The notes: generated from the sequence alone by a model not told the origin. Shown: positions 45,409 through 54,116, numbered from the stretch's first letter. The stretch: 64,000 nt of DNA from Bdellovibrionales bacterium (GCA_005801425.1 SYDY01000085.1:42284-106283), one strand, 5' to 3'. Program-made: numbers and translations.

Positions 45409-46473
45409 TCAAAACGAACATGGCGCATCAGACGCACTTGTTTCCCATGAACCCCAGTTGCTCACGCCTGCACTCATGCATACGTCGGCGCATGAGGTGA
45501 TCCCGCTGGGGAGCACGTCATCGACCCATTGATCTTTCTCGATAATTTCATTGGCAGAAAACAAAATACCGCGTTGATCGTACATAAGTTCGAGCATGTG
45601 CACCACAGGCCCTGCGAGTTCAATGGGGGCTGCCATGTTTTCGCGCCACAAAACACGCAATGTGTACAGGCTCATGCATTGGCTTTGATTTCCGCCTGGT
45701 GGTGTTGTCCATGTGCAGCCTTCGGTAGGGCAATGTTGGACATCGGTGGCGGTACTGCATGTGCTTGAGGGGGTTACTTTACGCATGCGAAATTTATGAC
45801 TGTCGAGAAAAAACGCTTGCCCATAGGGGGGTTCAAGAAAATACTGTAAAAATGTATTGAGGAAGTTTTTTGTAAGTTTCTCATCAATCGATTCCCATCC
45901 ACCCCAGTTTTTGTTGGCAAGTTCGCGTGGATCAAAAAATAACAATTGTTGCAAACCTTTGTCGGGCAAAGGGGGTGATTGGGTGTCGAAGGTGGTTGCA
46001 TAGGGCCGTTCAAATCCGTGCCGCGTGGACGAAGGCATCATCCGTTTGAGCCACAAGGGCTGAAGCAGGGCGTCCACTTCATAGGGTGTTGCATTGGGAT
46101 TGTTTTGATCGCTTGCATCGAGATCTGAGGCGCCCGACGTGCTTGTCGCTTTCACCCGTGCGATGATCAGTGTTTCATTAGCGTCTTTGTACGCGCTGAT
46201 GGACGTGTCTTTGATTTCATCCACGCGCAAGCACAATGCACCACCGGTTTGTGCTTCCCCTTGGGTGGCGCCTTGGGCATCGGAACCTTCACGGCGAAAT
46301 ACGGACTGCAAATTGTACCAAAGTCGCGTGTCTTTTTGCACGGGGGACAATGGACCTAGATCGCCCCCTTGGGGTGTTGGCGGCGGGACATATTCTTGGC
46401 CAAGACCTGTGGATCCTCCACACCCCGCGCAAAACAAAAAAGTCACCCACCCCAAACGTCGCATGATCATCAT
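45409..46473 (-). CDS. Lipoprotein of unknown function
   Basis: A 354-aa predicted lipoprotein with signal peptide and lipobox CAGC at Cys18, followed by a Pro/Gly-rich spacer (EYVPPPTPQGGDLGPLSP). The body is polar, with a Cys cluster (STCSTATDVQHCPTEGCTW), aromatic segments (FLNTFLQYFLEPPYGQAFFL) and a C-terminal GITSCADVCMSAGVSNWGSW. No family recognised; probably anchored in the outer membrane. The start MMIM has AGAAAGAC upstream. It is divergent from the phosphoesterase gene, with a palindromic repeat between. Confidence 0.65.
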   Translation of the reverse strand: MMIMRRLGWVTFLFCAGCGGSTGLGQEYVPPPTPQGGDLGPLSPVQKDTRLWYNLQSVFRREGSDAQGATQGEAQTGGALCLRVDEIKDTSISAYKDANETLIIARVKATSTSGASDLDASDQNNPNATPYEVDALLQPLWLKRMMPSSTRHGFERPYATTFDTQSPPLPDKGLQQLLFFDPRELANKNWGGWESIDEKLTKNFLNTFLQYFLEPPYGQAFFLDSHKFRMRKVTPSSTCSTATDVQHCPTEGCTWTTPPGGNQSQCMSLYTLRVLWRENMAAPIELAGPVVHMLELMYDQRGILFSANEIIEKDQWVDDVLPSGITSCADVCMSAGVSNWGSWETSASDAPCSF

Positions 46474-46537
46474 GTCTTTCTTTTCGCTCTTTCTGTGTGT
46501 ATGTCAACAGGCGACATAGGAAGCTCCGCATCTGATG

Positions 46538-46597
46538 CACCTCTCTCACTTGTGGGGGAGGTTGGCACGAAGTGCCGGGTGGTGGAATGGTGGGGGT
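46538..46597. repeat. CACCTCTCCC-type repeat containing the start of the next gene
   Basis: A diverged copy of the repeat at 45340: CACCTCTCTCACTTGTGGGG, GGCACGAAGTGCC and GGGTGGTGG. The ATG at 46587 of the phosphoesterase lies inside it. Confidence 0.65.
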
Positions 46598-48536
46598 GCA
46601 TGTGTATTGGCGACTGGCGTTCATTTTTCTTTTAACAGCCTGCGACTGGTCGGGATCACCCGTCAATTTGCATGGTGTCGACACGCGCCTTACTATTTTG
46701 CATACCGGCGATATTCACTCGCGACTTTTTCCATACGAACTTGATCCCAACGCCGCCGATCAAAGCCTCGGTATGAACGCCGCCAATGCGCCTTTTGGAG
46801 GTGCTGCGCGTTTAGGGGCTTTGATTAGGCGGCAACGTGCCCGTGCCGATCGCGTGTTGCATTTGGATTCGGGCGATTGCTTTCAAGGTGCTCCCGTTTT
46901 TAATCTCAAAAGTGGTGAGGCCGAACTTCGATTTCTTTCAGAAATCGGTCTTGATGCCATGACCATTGGCAATCACGAATTTGACTCAGGCGTCAATAAT
47001 TTGGTGCAACAATTGGGCAAGTGGGCATCGTTTGATGTGCTTGCGGCCAATTTTGTTCAGCCCGATCCGACCGTTGTAGGAAATCATCAACTTGGACAAA
47101 TCGCGCGGGCTTACGCCATTTATAATTTGCGCGGTCTTAAAGTTGCGGTGATTGGTATGGCTAATATTTCGTCGCTTACGTCCATCGGTGAAGGTGGAAA
47201 TTCATTGGGAATTACGCCTCTTGAACAAAACGAAGTGGTGCGAACGCTGGTGAATTATCTGCATCCCATGGTGGATTTGGTGATTGTGTTAACGCATTTG
47301 GGCCTTGTCGAAGATGCCGAATTGGTGCGCGGCTATGAAACGGTGGTTTGGAAAGATCGTCGGCCTAAAAACTGGACGGAAACCATTGAAGATTTGGGCG
47401 ACGGTCGTATCGAAGTCAAAGTTCCTGGGATTGAAAATATTGACCTGATTGTGGGCGGTCACTTGCATACGGTGACCAATCCACCTCAACTCATTGTATC
47501 TCCAAGTGGGCGTGAAACCATTCTGATGCATTCAGGTGCATTTGCCAAATATTTAGGCCGCATTGATCTTGCGCTTCGCGATGACGTGGAGCGTGGCGGA
47601 AAGCGTATTGTAAGCCATAAATATCAAGTATTCCCTGTGGATGAACGCTTGGCAGCCTACGCCGATAGCCGTGTTCTTGAAATGATGGAGCCCTACGCCA
47701 TTGAAATGCATCAAAAATTGGATTTGCGCAGGGTCATCGGTTTTGCGCCCGCGTCGGTTTTGCGTCGAAGTGCCAAAGGCAATGGCGATAGCGCGCTTGG
47801 TAATATGGTGACCGAAGCCATGCGTGCACGCCGCAGGGTCGAAACACAATTTGCGCTGACCAATAGCCTTGGCATTCGTGATAATATTTACGCAGGGCCT
47901 GTCACACTTGAAGACATGTACAATGTCTTTCCATTCGAAAATACAGTGACCGTGATTTATCTCTCAGGCCTCGAAGTCCAAGACATGCTTGATTTTGTGG
48001 CAAGCAAAAGCGCAACGCGTGGATGCGCATCACAGGCAGAAGTGGCAGGGATCCGGTGGACCCTCGATTGTGGGCAAGTTGTTTTGAATCGCGCAAACAA
48101 TGCGGATGCATTTGTTTCGCCTGCCAAAGAGATCACTATTTTGGGTGTGCCATTGCAAGAAAACGAAAGTTACAAAGTTGCTGTGAATGATTATATCGCA
48201 GCGGGTGGTTCTGGATTTAGGATGCTTAAACGCAATACCACAAAATTGAACACAGGTTTATCATTGCGTGATGCATTGATCGATTACATGGGGACGCTTC
48301 CTTTGTGTGGCGACTATGAACAAAAAAATAATATTTGCGGTGCGGATGACACAACCTCGGTCAAGCTATGCAAGGAAATAGGACGTCGCGGACGGATCCC
48401 AGGGGATCCGCATCGAACCGGTCCTTACGCAGAAACACCCTGTATTCTTGCTCTTGAAGACGGACGGACCAAACTGAAAACACAATCAGGTCCAAGCATC
48501 TCGGATGATGATGACCATGACGGAGATGATCTATGA
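46587..48536 (+). CDS. 5'-nucleotidase/2',3'-cyclic phosphodiesterase-type lipoprotein
   Basis: A predicted lipoprotein (649 aa, lipobox LTAC at Cys19) of the UshA/CpdB family, which removes phosphate from nucleotides outside the cytoplasm. The metallophosphatase domain shows TGDIHSRL (Asp-x-His), LDSGDCFQGA, IGNHEFD (Asn-His-Glu), VLTHLG and GGHLHT, all metal ligands of the family. The C-terminal nucleotide-binding domain has NSLGIRDNIYAGPVTLEDM and NVFPFENTV. An acidic His/Asp tail (DDDDHDGDDL) ends the protein. The ATG at 46587 lies in a palindromic repeat; a GTG at 46572 is also in frame. It overlaps the next gene by four bases (ATGA). Confidence 0.88.
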   Translation: MVGVHVYWRLAFIFLLTACDWSGSPVNLHGVDTRLTILHTGDIHSRLFPYELDPNAADQSLGMNAANAPFGGAARLGALIRRQRARADRVLHLDSGDCFQGAPVFNLKSGEAELRFLSEIGLDAMTIGNHEFDSGVNNLVQQLGKWASFDVLAANFVQPDPTVVGNHQLGQIARAYAIYNLRGLKVAVIGMANISSLTSIGEGGNSLGITPLEQNEVVRTLVNYLHPMVDLVIVLTHLGLVEDAELVRGYETVVWKDRRPKNWTETIEDLGDGRIEVKVPGIENIDLIVGGHLHTVTNPPQLIVSPSGRETILMHSGAFAKYLGRIDLALRDDVERGGKRIVSHKYQVFPVDERLAAYADSRVLEMMEPYAIEMHQKLDLRRVIGFAPASVLRRSAKGNGDSALGNMVTEAMRARRRVETQFALTNSLGIRDNIYAGPVTLEDMYNVFPFENTVTVIYLSGLEVQDMLDFVASKSATRGCASQAEVAGIRWTLDCGQVVLNRANNADAFVSPAKEITILGVPLQENESYKVAVNDYIAAGGSGFRMLKRNTTKLNTGLSLRDALIDYMGTLPLCGDYEQKNNICGADDTTSVKLCKEIGRRGRIPGDPHRTGPYAETPCILALEDGRTKLKTQSGPSISDDDDHDGDDL

Positions 48537-50362
48537 GCCAGGGACCGCAGCTATTTGGGTCGCGGCTATTTGGAGCGCAGGCATCCTGCCTGCGTGGTCT
48601 TTTTCTTCTTATACTTTTTTCATGCAACAATTTTGAAGCACGGCATATTGTGTCCCAGCATGGTCTTTCAAGTTTTCGTGTGCGCATTGACGGTGTGACA
48701 AACAATGCCATTACATCGCAAACGTGCGCTATAGGCGCAGTTCCAGGAACGGCCACGTGTCCTTATCCGTTCCCCACAGAGGCCGATCCTGCATTGATAG
48801 CACTCACTGTGGAGGCTTTGGACGATCAAGGCGTGCGCATGCAAAATTACCAAGGTATGCCAACGCTTGATGTTCGACCGGGTCGTTGGTTGGGAAGCCC
48901 CCCCACGGGATTGCCTGTGCAATTTGTGAATGGTGTTGCAGTTGTTTCTGCAGGCAGCATTGCAAAACTTATTTTCGGTCGTGGTGCGGTACGTGTATGG
49001 GTTGAGGATTGTGGAAGTGGCGCGACGCCCGGAACATTTGCAACAGGCGCAAGTGATCCCATTTGGTTCGATAATCCCACGATTACCGATCTCAATCGTG
49101 TGAGCGAAGACAATGCAACAAGCCCGTTATCACCCCAACCGAACAATGGCTGTGCTATCGGCGGCGATCCGCGCTTTGGTATCGAAGGCAATCATTGGGT
49201 TGGAAAATCCCATGGGGGTTCGGTGGATGCACCTCCAGCGGCCATGGGTGAGTATGTGGTACTCGAAGGATGTTCGCGTGCGTCCTATGATGCGGGGACA
49301 TGCAAAAAAGGTCCGCTTGTGGTGACAGCGATGAGCAAAGACGGCTTCTATGTTTCGGATGTGAACCCAGCGAGCGTTGCGGCTGGTTTTAATCACATGT
49401 ACGTTTTTTCATTTGGCTATGCCAGCGGTATTGATGTGGGCGATATGCTGCTTGAGATCCGCGGAACGCCCGTTGAATTTACGGGGACCACGCAACTTGG
49501 GAATCCTTTATGGGTAAGCGATCCTACACCAAATGCTGGGCACGATTTGCTGCCGAAAATGTGTCGTATCACCGCCTCTGATTTTGATCTCTACAAACAA
49601 GTGGTTGATCAATATGGACGCAATCAAAAAGACACTGCACCTGCATTGGCCATGGAGGCTTGGGAAGGCGCGGTGGTGTGCGTAGATAGCCTTGCGCCCG
49701 GCACAACGCTCAATAATTGTGATACCAATATTTCGGGTTCGGTAGAGCGTATGGGATGCTTTATTTGCAATGGCACCGACCCCGAATGTTTCCCGCAAGC
49801 CCAAGTTCCACCTCTTTGTGAGAGTGGGCAGCCCAAAGTGAATGCGCCTGTGCCACCGTATTGTCGCACCGATGAACTGACGCCGACCTGCTTGGATATC
49901 AGCGCATCCTTGTTGGATGCATGTCATTTGAGTGGGACGTCCGGCGGATCGGAAGTCTCATTTTTTATGCCAGGGAGTATCAGTGAATATTGCTGCGAGC
50001 GTGCGTGTGCCCTTGATCGTGATTGTGTCGAATCCAATGCATATACCCAGTATGGACAGTGGGTTGCCGATTTACGTGGAAGCTATGCGCCATGGCTTCC
50101 AAGTGCCTACAAAGATGTACGTAAAATAGCATTGCTTACCCGCGATGCACGTCCTGATTTCGATGCGTTAAAATTTGCCCAAGAACAAAAAGAAAAACCA
50201 CTTGGTGAGCGCAAAACGTTGCGTGTGATCGGTAATTTGCGTCAAGTGGTGGCATCGCGTCCCAGTTGGCTTGTGGTGTCACGCACCCGCGAAGATATCA
50301 AATCGGGCGTATTGTGCACTGATCTTGATCCATCTATGCCAAGTTGCCTTGTCGCGCCGTGA
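48533..50362 (+). CDS. Cys-rich lipoprotein of unknown function
   Basis: A 609-aa predicted lipoprotein coupled to the phosphoesterase gene by an ATGA overlap. The signal peptide is long and odd: residues 15-23 (AQASCLRGL) are encoded by a palindromic repeat, followed by the core LFLLILFSC with lipobox LFSC at Cys31. The body has an Ig-like beta-rich part, then Cys-rich blocks (MGCFICNGTDPECF, YCRTDELTPTCLD, EYCCERACALDRDC). The C-terminal part has VGNLRQV-like strands (RVIGNLRQVVASRPSWLVV). No family recognised. Its coupling suggests a shared role with the extracellular phosphatase. Confidence 0.7.
   Translation: MSQGPQLFGSRLFGAQASCLRGLFLLILFSCNNFEARHIVSQHGLSSFRVRIDGVTNNAITSQTCAIGAVPGTATCPYPFPTEADPALIALTVEALDDQGVRMQNYQGMPTLDVRPGRWLGSPPTGLPVQFVNGVAVVSAGSIAKLIFGRGAVRVWVEDCGSGATPGTFATGASDPIWFDNPTITDLNRVSEDNATSPLSPQPNNGCAIGGDPRFGIEGNHWVGKSHGGSVDAPPAAMGEYVVLEGCSRASYDAGTCKKGPLVVTAMSKDGFYVSDVNPASVAAGFNHMYVFSFGYASGIDVGDMLLEIRGTPVEFTGTTQLGNPLWVSDPTPNAGHDLLPKMCRITASDFDLYKQVVDQYGRNQKDTAPALAMEAWEGAVVCVDSLAPGTTLNNCDTNISGSVERMGCFICNGTDPECFPQAQVPPLCESGQPKVNAPVPPYCRTDELTPTCLDISASLLDACHLSGTSGGSEVSFFMPGSISEYCCERACALDRDCVESNAYTQYGQWVADLRGSYAPWLPSAYKDVRKIALLTRDARPDFDALKFAQEQKEKPLGERKTLRVIGNLRQVVASRPSWLVVSRTREDIKSGVLCTDLDPSMPSCLVAP
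48572..48594. repeat. GGAGCGCAGGC palindrome inside a signal peptide
   Basis: GCAGGCATCCTGCCTGC, nearly the same element as at 42781-42802, lies in frame in the lipoprotein gene and encodes AQASCLRG. Confidence 0.8.
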
Positions 50363-50390
50363 TACTGGACACTCAATGTAATGTTCTCAT

Positions 50391-50465
50391 GTAGGGGCGG
50401 TTCGTGAACCGCCCGATAAAACTTTGATTCAAAATCGGCAAGGGCGCTTCGCGAAGCGCCCCTAC
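50391..50465. repeat. REP pair, full 75-bp copy 3
   Basis: A full REP pair with the spacer GATAAAACTTTGATTCAAAA. It lies just before the ribosome binding site of the DUF975-like gene. Confidence 0.9.
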
Positions 50466-50491
50466 AATTAGAACAAAAGAGGAGAAATCTC

Positions 50492-51271
50492 ATGGAAAAT
50501 TCTGAACCTACAAGCAACGCCGAACTCATGTCCCGCGCCCGCGCATCTTTAAAAGGAAAATGGGGTTTGGCAATTGCGACCCATGTGGTTGGCACGTTTT
50601 TAAGTTTGGGCCTTCAAAGCATCTCTAAATCGGGATTTGTTATTTCTTGCTTGATTGCAGGCCCCTTAAGTTTGGGCTTTGCGCTGTTTGGGTTATCGCT
50701 ATCGCGCCATGAAGATGCAAAGCTTACCCAAATTTTTCAAGGATTTAAACGCTTTGGCGTTGCATTTGGTGCGTATGTTCTGATTGCCTTGATTGTATTT
50801 CTTTGGGCACTTTTTGGGATTATTATTTTTATCGCAGCTGCGATTGTTGTCGGACTATTTTATTTCGATTTGAGCTCTTTTTCTATGATGACGCATGAAT
50901 TTGAGGGCTATGGTTTTCAAGAATATATCGCCTTGCTGGGGGATGGATCCCAGGGCCTCATGATCATTTCTCTTGGGCTTATTGGGTTTCTTCTCCTTCT
51001 GACCCCTTCGATGATGGTAGCGCTTGGATACTCCCAAACTTTTTTTGTGATTGCCGAAAACAGCAGGATTGATTCTCTGGAAGCACTTCAGGCAAGCAAG
51101 ACGATGATGAAAGGGCACCTATGGCGATATGCCTATTTGGTGAGCCGTTTTATCGGATGGATGATCCTCGGCGTTTTATCACTTGGCATCGGTTTTTTGT
51201 GGATTTTGCCCTACATGAATATTTCGTATGCGCACTTTTATGACGATTTGAAAAATATTCAGACGACGTAG
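50492..51271 (+). CDS. DUF975-like integral membrane protein
   Basis: A 259-aa inner-membrane protein with a strong AGAGGAG ribosome binding site. The N-terminus SNAELMSRARASLKGKWGLA resembles the opening of the DUF975 family, and about six hydrophobic helices follow (for example VLIALIVFLWALFGIIIFIA). The segment LEALQASKTMMKGHLWRYAY is the family's conserved cytoplasmic piece. Function of the family is unknown. It stands between REP pairs on both sides, as a single-gene unit. Confidence 0.75.
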   Translation: MENSEPTSNAELMSRARASLKGKWGLAIATHVVGTFLSLGLQSISKSGFVISCLIAGPLSLGFALFGLSLSRHEDAKLTQIFQGFKRFGVAFGAYVLIALIVFLWALFGIIIFIAAAIVVGLFYFDLSSFSMMTHEFEGYGFQEYIALLGDGSQGLMIISLGLIGFLLLLTPSMMVALGYSQTFFVIAENSRIDSLEALQASKTMMKGHLWRYAYLVSRFIGWMILGVLSLGIGFLWILPYMNISYAHFYDDLKNIQTT

Positions 51272-51309
51272 GGGTGCTCGTCCTTAAATACGTCATCCCT
51301 ACGATCCCA

Positions 51310-51443
51310 TTATTTTTCTGATGTAGGGGCGCTTCGCGAAGCGCCCGTGCGGCCTTTGATTCAAAGTTTTATCGGTCGGTTCACGAACCGCCCCTACAAA
51401 AGAACGCCTGCTCAATTCAAGTTTCTTAGGAAGGCGGGGATCC
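51310..51443. repeat. Composite repeat with full REP pair (copy 4 at 51323-51397), inverted
   Basis: The reverse complement of the composite at 21971-22103, including the flank AAGTTTCTTAGGAAGGCGGG. It occupies nearly all of the 180-bp gap between the convergent DUF975-like and aldo/keto reductase genes. Nothing else is seen in this gap. Confidence 0.88.
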
Positions 51444-51451
51444 AGAGGCCT

Positions 51452-52288
51452 TTACCCCATTAGCATTTCGATGATTTCAACATCGTGTGCTTCCAATTGA
51501 AAGTCACAGACCGATAAATCTTGCGCCATGTGATCCGCGGAGGTTGTGCCTGTAAGGGGGATCATGTGGGCTTGCATGGCAAAACGAAAAACGACCTGTG
51601 CAATTGTTTGTTCCATGCGCGATGCGATCGCCTGCACGTGTGGGTGCTGCATGATTTCAGGATTTGCGGTGAGCAGTGAAAATCCTTGATAGATAATGCC
51701 ATTGTCATGACAAAATAATCGTACATCGCGATCCCAGCCCATGGATGCAAAACAGCGATTTTGCACAATTGTAGGTTTGATGTTTGCATGGTCGTAAAGC
51801 TGTTCCAACTGGTCGATGCCCACATTAGATATGCCGAGAAAACGCGTTTTATTTTCCTTGTGCAGTTTTTCCATGGCACGCCATGTTTCCCAATCGGTGT
51901 CGCTCAGACCATAGCGCATGGACGGCCCATGCAAGACATACGAATCAAGATAACTGACACCAAGATGCTCACGTGATTTTTCAAACGACTGTTCAACTTG
52001 TGTGCCAAATGGCGCGTGGGGATCATAGGGAAGGCGATGATCTTGTCCATTCACATAGGTAAATTTGGTTTGAATAAAAACTTCTTCGCGTTGCACGAGG
52101 TTTTCTTCAAAGGCCTGTTTGAGTGCTTCGCCCACACCTGCTTCAACATAATGACGCCGCTGATTTGCTGTATCGATACCGCGAAATCCAGCATTCAGCG
52201 CCATGTGCGTGAGTCGTTTCGTTTCCTGCTCTTTCCATGCGGTGCCGTAAATAAAAGGTGGAATATTCATTGTTTGTAAGTCTTTCAT
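51452..52288 (-). CDS. Aldo/keto reductase
   Basis: A cytosolic NAD(P)H-dependent oxidoreductase of 278 aa with a TIM-barrel fold. The catalytic tetrad positions are visible: Asp and Tyr in FRGIDTANQRRHYVEAGVG, Lys in VFIQTKF and His in YVLHGPS. TKFTYVNG and GISNVGIDQLEQL are family blocks, while the coenzyme region near 240 (MIPLTGTTSADHM) replaces the usual IPK/RxS. The start at 52288 is chosen because its ATG overlaps the stop of the YhiN-type gene (ATGA), so the two are coupled. Substrate unknown. Confidence 0.87.
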   Translation of the reverse strand: MKDLQTMNIPPFIYGTAWKEQETKRLTHMALNAGFRGIDTANQRRHYVEAGVGEALKQAFEENLVQREEVFIQTKFTYVNGQDHRLPYDPHAPFGTQVEQSFEKSREHLGVSYLDSYVLHGPSMRYGLSDTDWETWRAMEKLHKENKTRFLGISNVGIDQLEQLYDHANIKPTIVQNRCFASMGWDRDVRLFCHDNGIIYQGFSLLTANPEIMQHPHVQAIASRMEQTIAQVVFRFAMQAHMIPLTGTTSADHMAQDLSVCDFQLEAHDVEIIEMLMG

Positions 52289-53613
52289 GATAACAATTTT
52301 CCAATGGCTGTTCCTGCAACATATCCCGTCGCCCATGCCCATTGAAAATTAAATCCGCCAATGCGGCCTTCGCAATCAAGAATTTCACCGGTCAAAAATA
52401 AACCAGGAACATGGTTGGATGCCATGGTGCGAAAATTGACTTCTTCAAGGGGAACGCCCCCTGCGGTCACTTCGGCATGATTCCATCCTCGGTCACCAGT
52501 AATGGGCAATACCAGCGCAGTGAATGCATGCACCAATTGACGACGATGCTCACGTGTGAGTTGGCCCATCTCTTTCGCCGGATCTATGTTGCAGTATTCT
52601 ATCAGATGCGTCGCCACATTTTTTGGCAAACGCTCTGAAGCACATCGCAGGATGCTGCGTTGAGGATTTCCAGCGGCTTGTTGCAACAACCATTTTTCGA
52701 CTGCGGCAAAATCTTCGCCAGGAAAAAAGTTACAACGTACTTCAGGGGCTTCACCATGGGCGCGTGCAATGATCCAAAACCGACTGGCATCCATGGCCAC
52801 GGGGCCACTGATGCCGGTATGGGTAAAGAGCATTTCACCGGTGCGTTGATCACGCCTGCTTTTTGGGCCGGCGGCTTGGTTGTTGCCTTGGGTTGCACAA
52901 ACCCACGTGGACAATTCAACAGGCAACGAAACACCCGACAAATGCGTATGAAAGAAACCGTTTTGCAGCACCAAGGCAACCAGTGCAGGATAGGTGTTTG
53001 TCACTGTATGGCCGAGTTTTTTGACCATCTCCCATCCCGCGCCATCGCTGCCTGATTTGGGCAATGACTTTCCACCTGTGGCCATCACCATAATTTTGGC
53101 GCGCATGGTTCCATGGCTATGGGTGATCACAAAATCGCCGTCATGTTTGATGTCAATAACACGATGCTGTGTGTAGAGTTGTACACCCAATTCACCCATG
53201 CGCGAGAGCAATGCATTGAGCACTGTTTTGGCATCATCGGTGACAGGAAATAATTTCCCCGTGTCTTCTTCTTTAAGCAAGACACTCATGGATGCAAACC
53301 ATGCGCGTGCATCTTCGATACCAAAAGAACGCAGAATATTGCGCACAAAATGGGATGATCCTTGGAAGTCCGATTCAGAGGCACAAAGATGGGTGACATT
53401 GCATCGGCCACCGCCCGCCACCAATATTTTTGCGCCCACAACGCGGGCACCATCTAAAATACAAATGCGTGGTTTGCGAATGCCCAGTTCCTGGGCCGTT
53501 TGTGCCGTAAAAATCGCGGTGGCCAAACCGGCTGCGCCAGAACCGATAATGACCACATCGGCGGACGAGGGTGCGTGTTGGGAAGCGGGCGACATGCAGG
53601 GTGTATAATCCAT
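52285..53613 (-). CDS. YhiN/HI0933-type flavoprotein
   Basis: An FAD-binding protein of 442 aa of the HI0933 family (function unclear in most bacteria). The Rossmann motif is VVIIGSGAAGLATAIF, the hallmark KILVAGGGRCNVTH follows, then MATGGKSLPKSGSDGAGWEM, GISGP and the C-terminal FLTGEILDCEGRIGGFNFQW. The start may be 53613 (MDYTPC) or the internal ATG at 53595 (MSPAS). The first is supported by an extended -10 (TGGTAAAAT) eight bases upstream and no ribosome binding site. First gene of a two-gene unit with the aldo/keto reductase. Its promoter region borders a hairpin element. Confidence 0.85.
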   Translation of the reverse strand: MDYTPCMSPASQHAPSSADVVIIGSGAAGLATAIFTAQTAQELGIRKPRICILDGARVVGAKILVAGGGRCNVTHLCASESDFQGSSHFVRNILRSFGIEDARAWFASMSVLLKEEDTGKLFPVTDDAKTVLNALLSRMGELGVQLYTQHRVIDIKHDGDFVITHSHGTMRAKIMVMATGGKSLPKSGSDGAGWEMVKKLGHTVTNTYPALVALVLQNGFFHTHLSGVSLPVELSTWVCATQGNNQAAGPKSRRDQRTGEMLFTHTGISGPVAMDASRFWIIARAHGEAPEVRCNFFPGEDFAAVEKWLLQQAAGNPQRSILRCASERLPKNVATHLIEYCNIDPAKEMGQLTREHRRQLVHAFTALVLPITGDRGWNHAEVTAGGVPLEEVNFRTMASNHVPGLFLTGEILDCEGRIGGFNFQWAWATGYVAGTAIGKLLS

Positions 53614-53621
53614 AAATCATA

Positions 53622-53630
53622 ATTTTACCA
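53622..53630 (-). promoter_or_regulatory. Extended -10 element abutting a start codon
   Basis: On the minus strand TGGTAAAAT ends eight bases before the ATG at 53613. Transcription would start at about the A of the ATG. It lies 19 bp from the hairpin element at 53649. Confidence 0.35.
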
Positions 53631-53648
53631 TGCATCCTACTCTTTTTG

Positions 53649-53802
53649 CAGTGTCTCGCCATCCGCGTGCAGGTCCTCGCACGTCCACAAAAGCCACGTG
53701 ACGCGCATGAATTATATACTTGCGATGTTGCTTATTAAACGCGTCACAACGCTTTTGTGTCTTGTGCTCCGGTCCGTTCACACGGCCAGTGGCGAGACAC
53801 TG
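53649..53802. mobile_element. MITE-like hairpin element, copy 1
   Basis: A 154-bp unit bounded by a 13-bp perfect terminal inverted repeat (CAGTGTCTCGCCA and its complement). Inside, further matching arms (CACAAAAGC and GTGACGCG on both sides) let the whole unit fold as one long imperfect hairpin. No open reading frame or transposase. The second copy at 53923-54072 is in inverse orientation. The sequence of 53803-53922 between the copies is non-repetitive, and I see nothing recognisable in it. Confidence 0.75.
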
Positions 53803-53922
53803 TTTGCTGTCATTTCATACGAATCACGTTTGTCAAAACAAAGAAGATTACATCCACAAAGAGGTTTCCCCCGCGATCCAGTGGTATGGCTTGGGCAGTT
53901 TTTCGGCGTGTCCTAAGCAATG

Positions 53923-54072
53923 TTGCCTTGCCACTCGCCGTGTGAACGGACCGGAGCACAAGACACAAAAGCGTTGTGACGCGCTCAAGAAACACACATC
54001 CAAGTCAAAAAGTTATGCGCGTCACGTGGCTTTTGTGGACGTGCGAGGACCTGCACGCGGATGGCAAGGCAA
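53923..54072. mobile_element. MITE-like hairpin element, copy 2 (inverted)
   Basis: This copy matches copy 1 closely on the opposite strand over about 120 internal bases (GGTCCTCGCACGTCCACAAA and TTTTGTGTCTTGTGCTCCGG are identical), but its terminal inverted repeat is different: TTGCCTTGCCA with its perfect complement TGGCAAGGCAA. It lies 44 bp after the tssC stop codon. Confidence 0.75.
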
Positions 54073-54116
54073 TGATAACGAGATGCTATAGCTCTGACGC
54101 AGCTACCGGTCCATGG

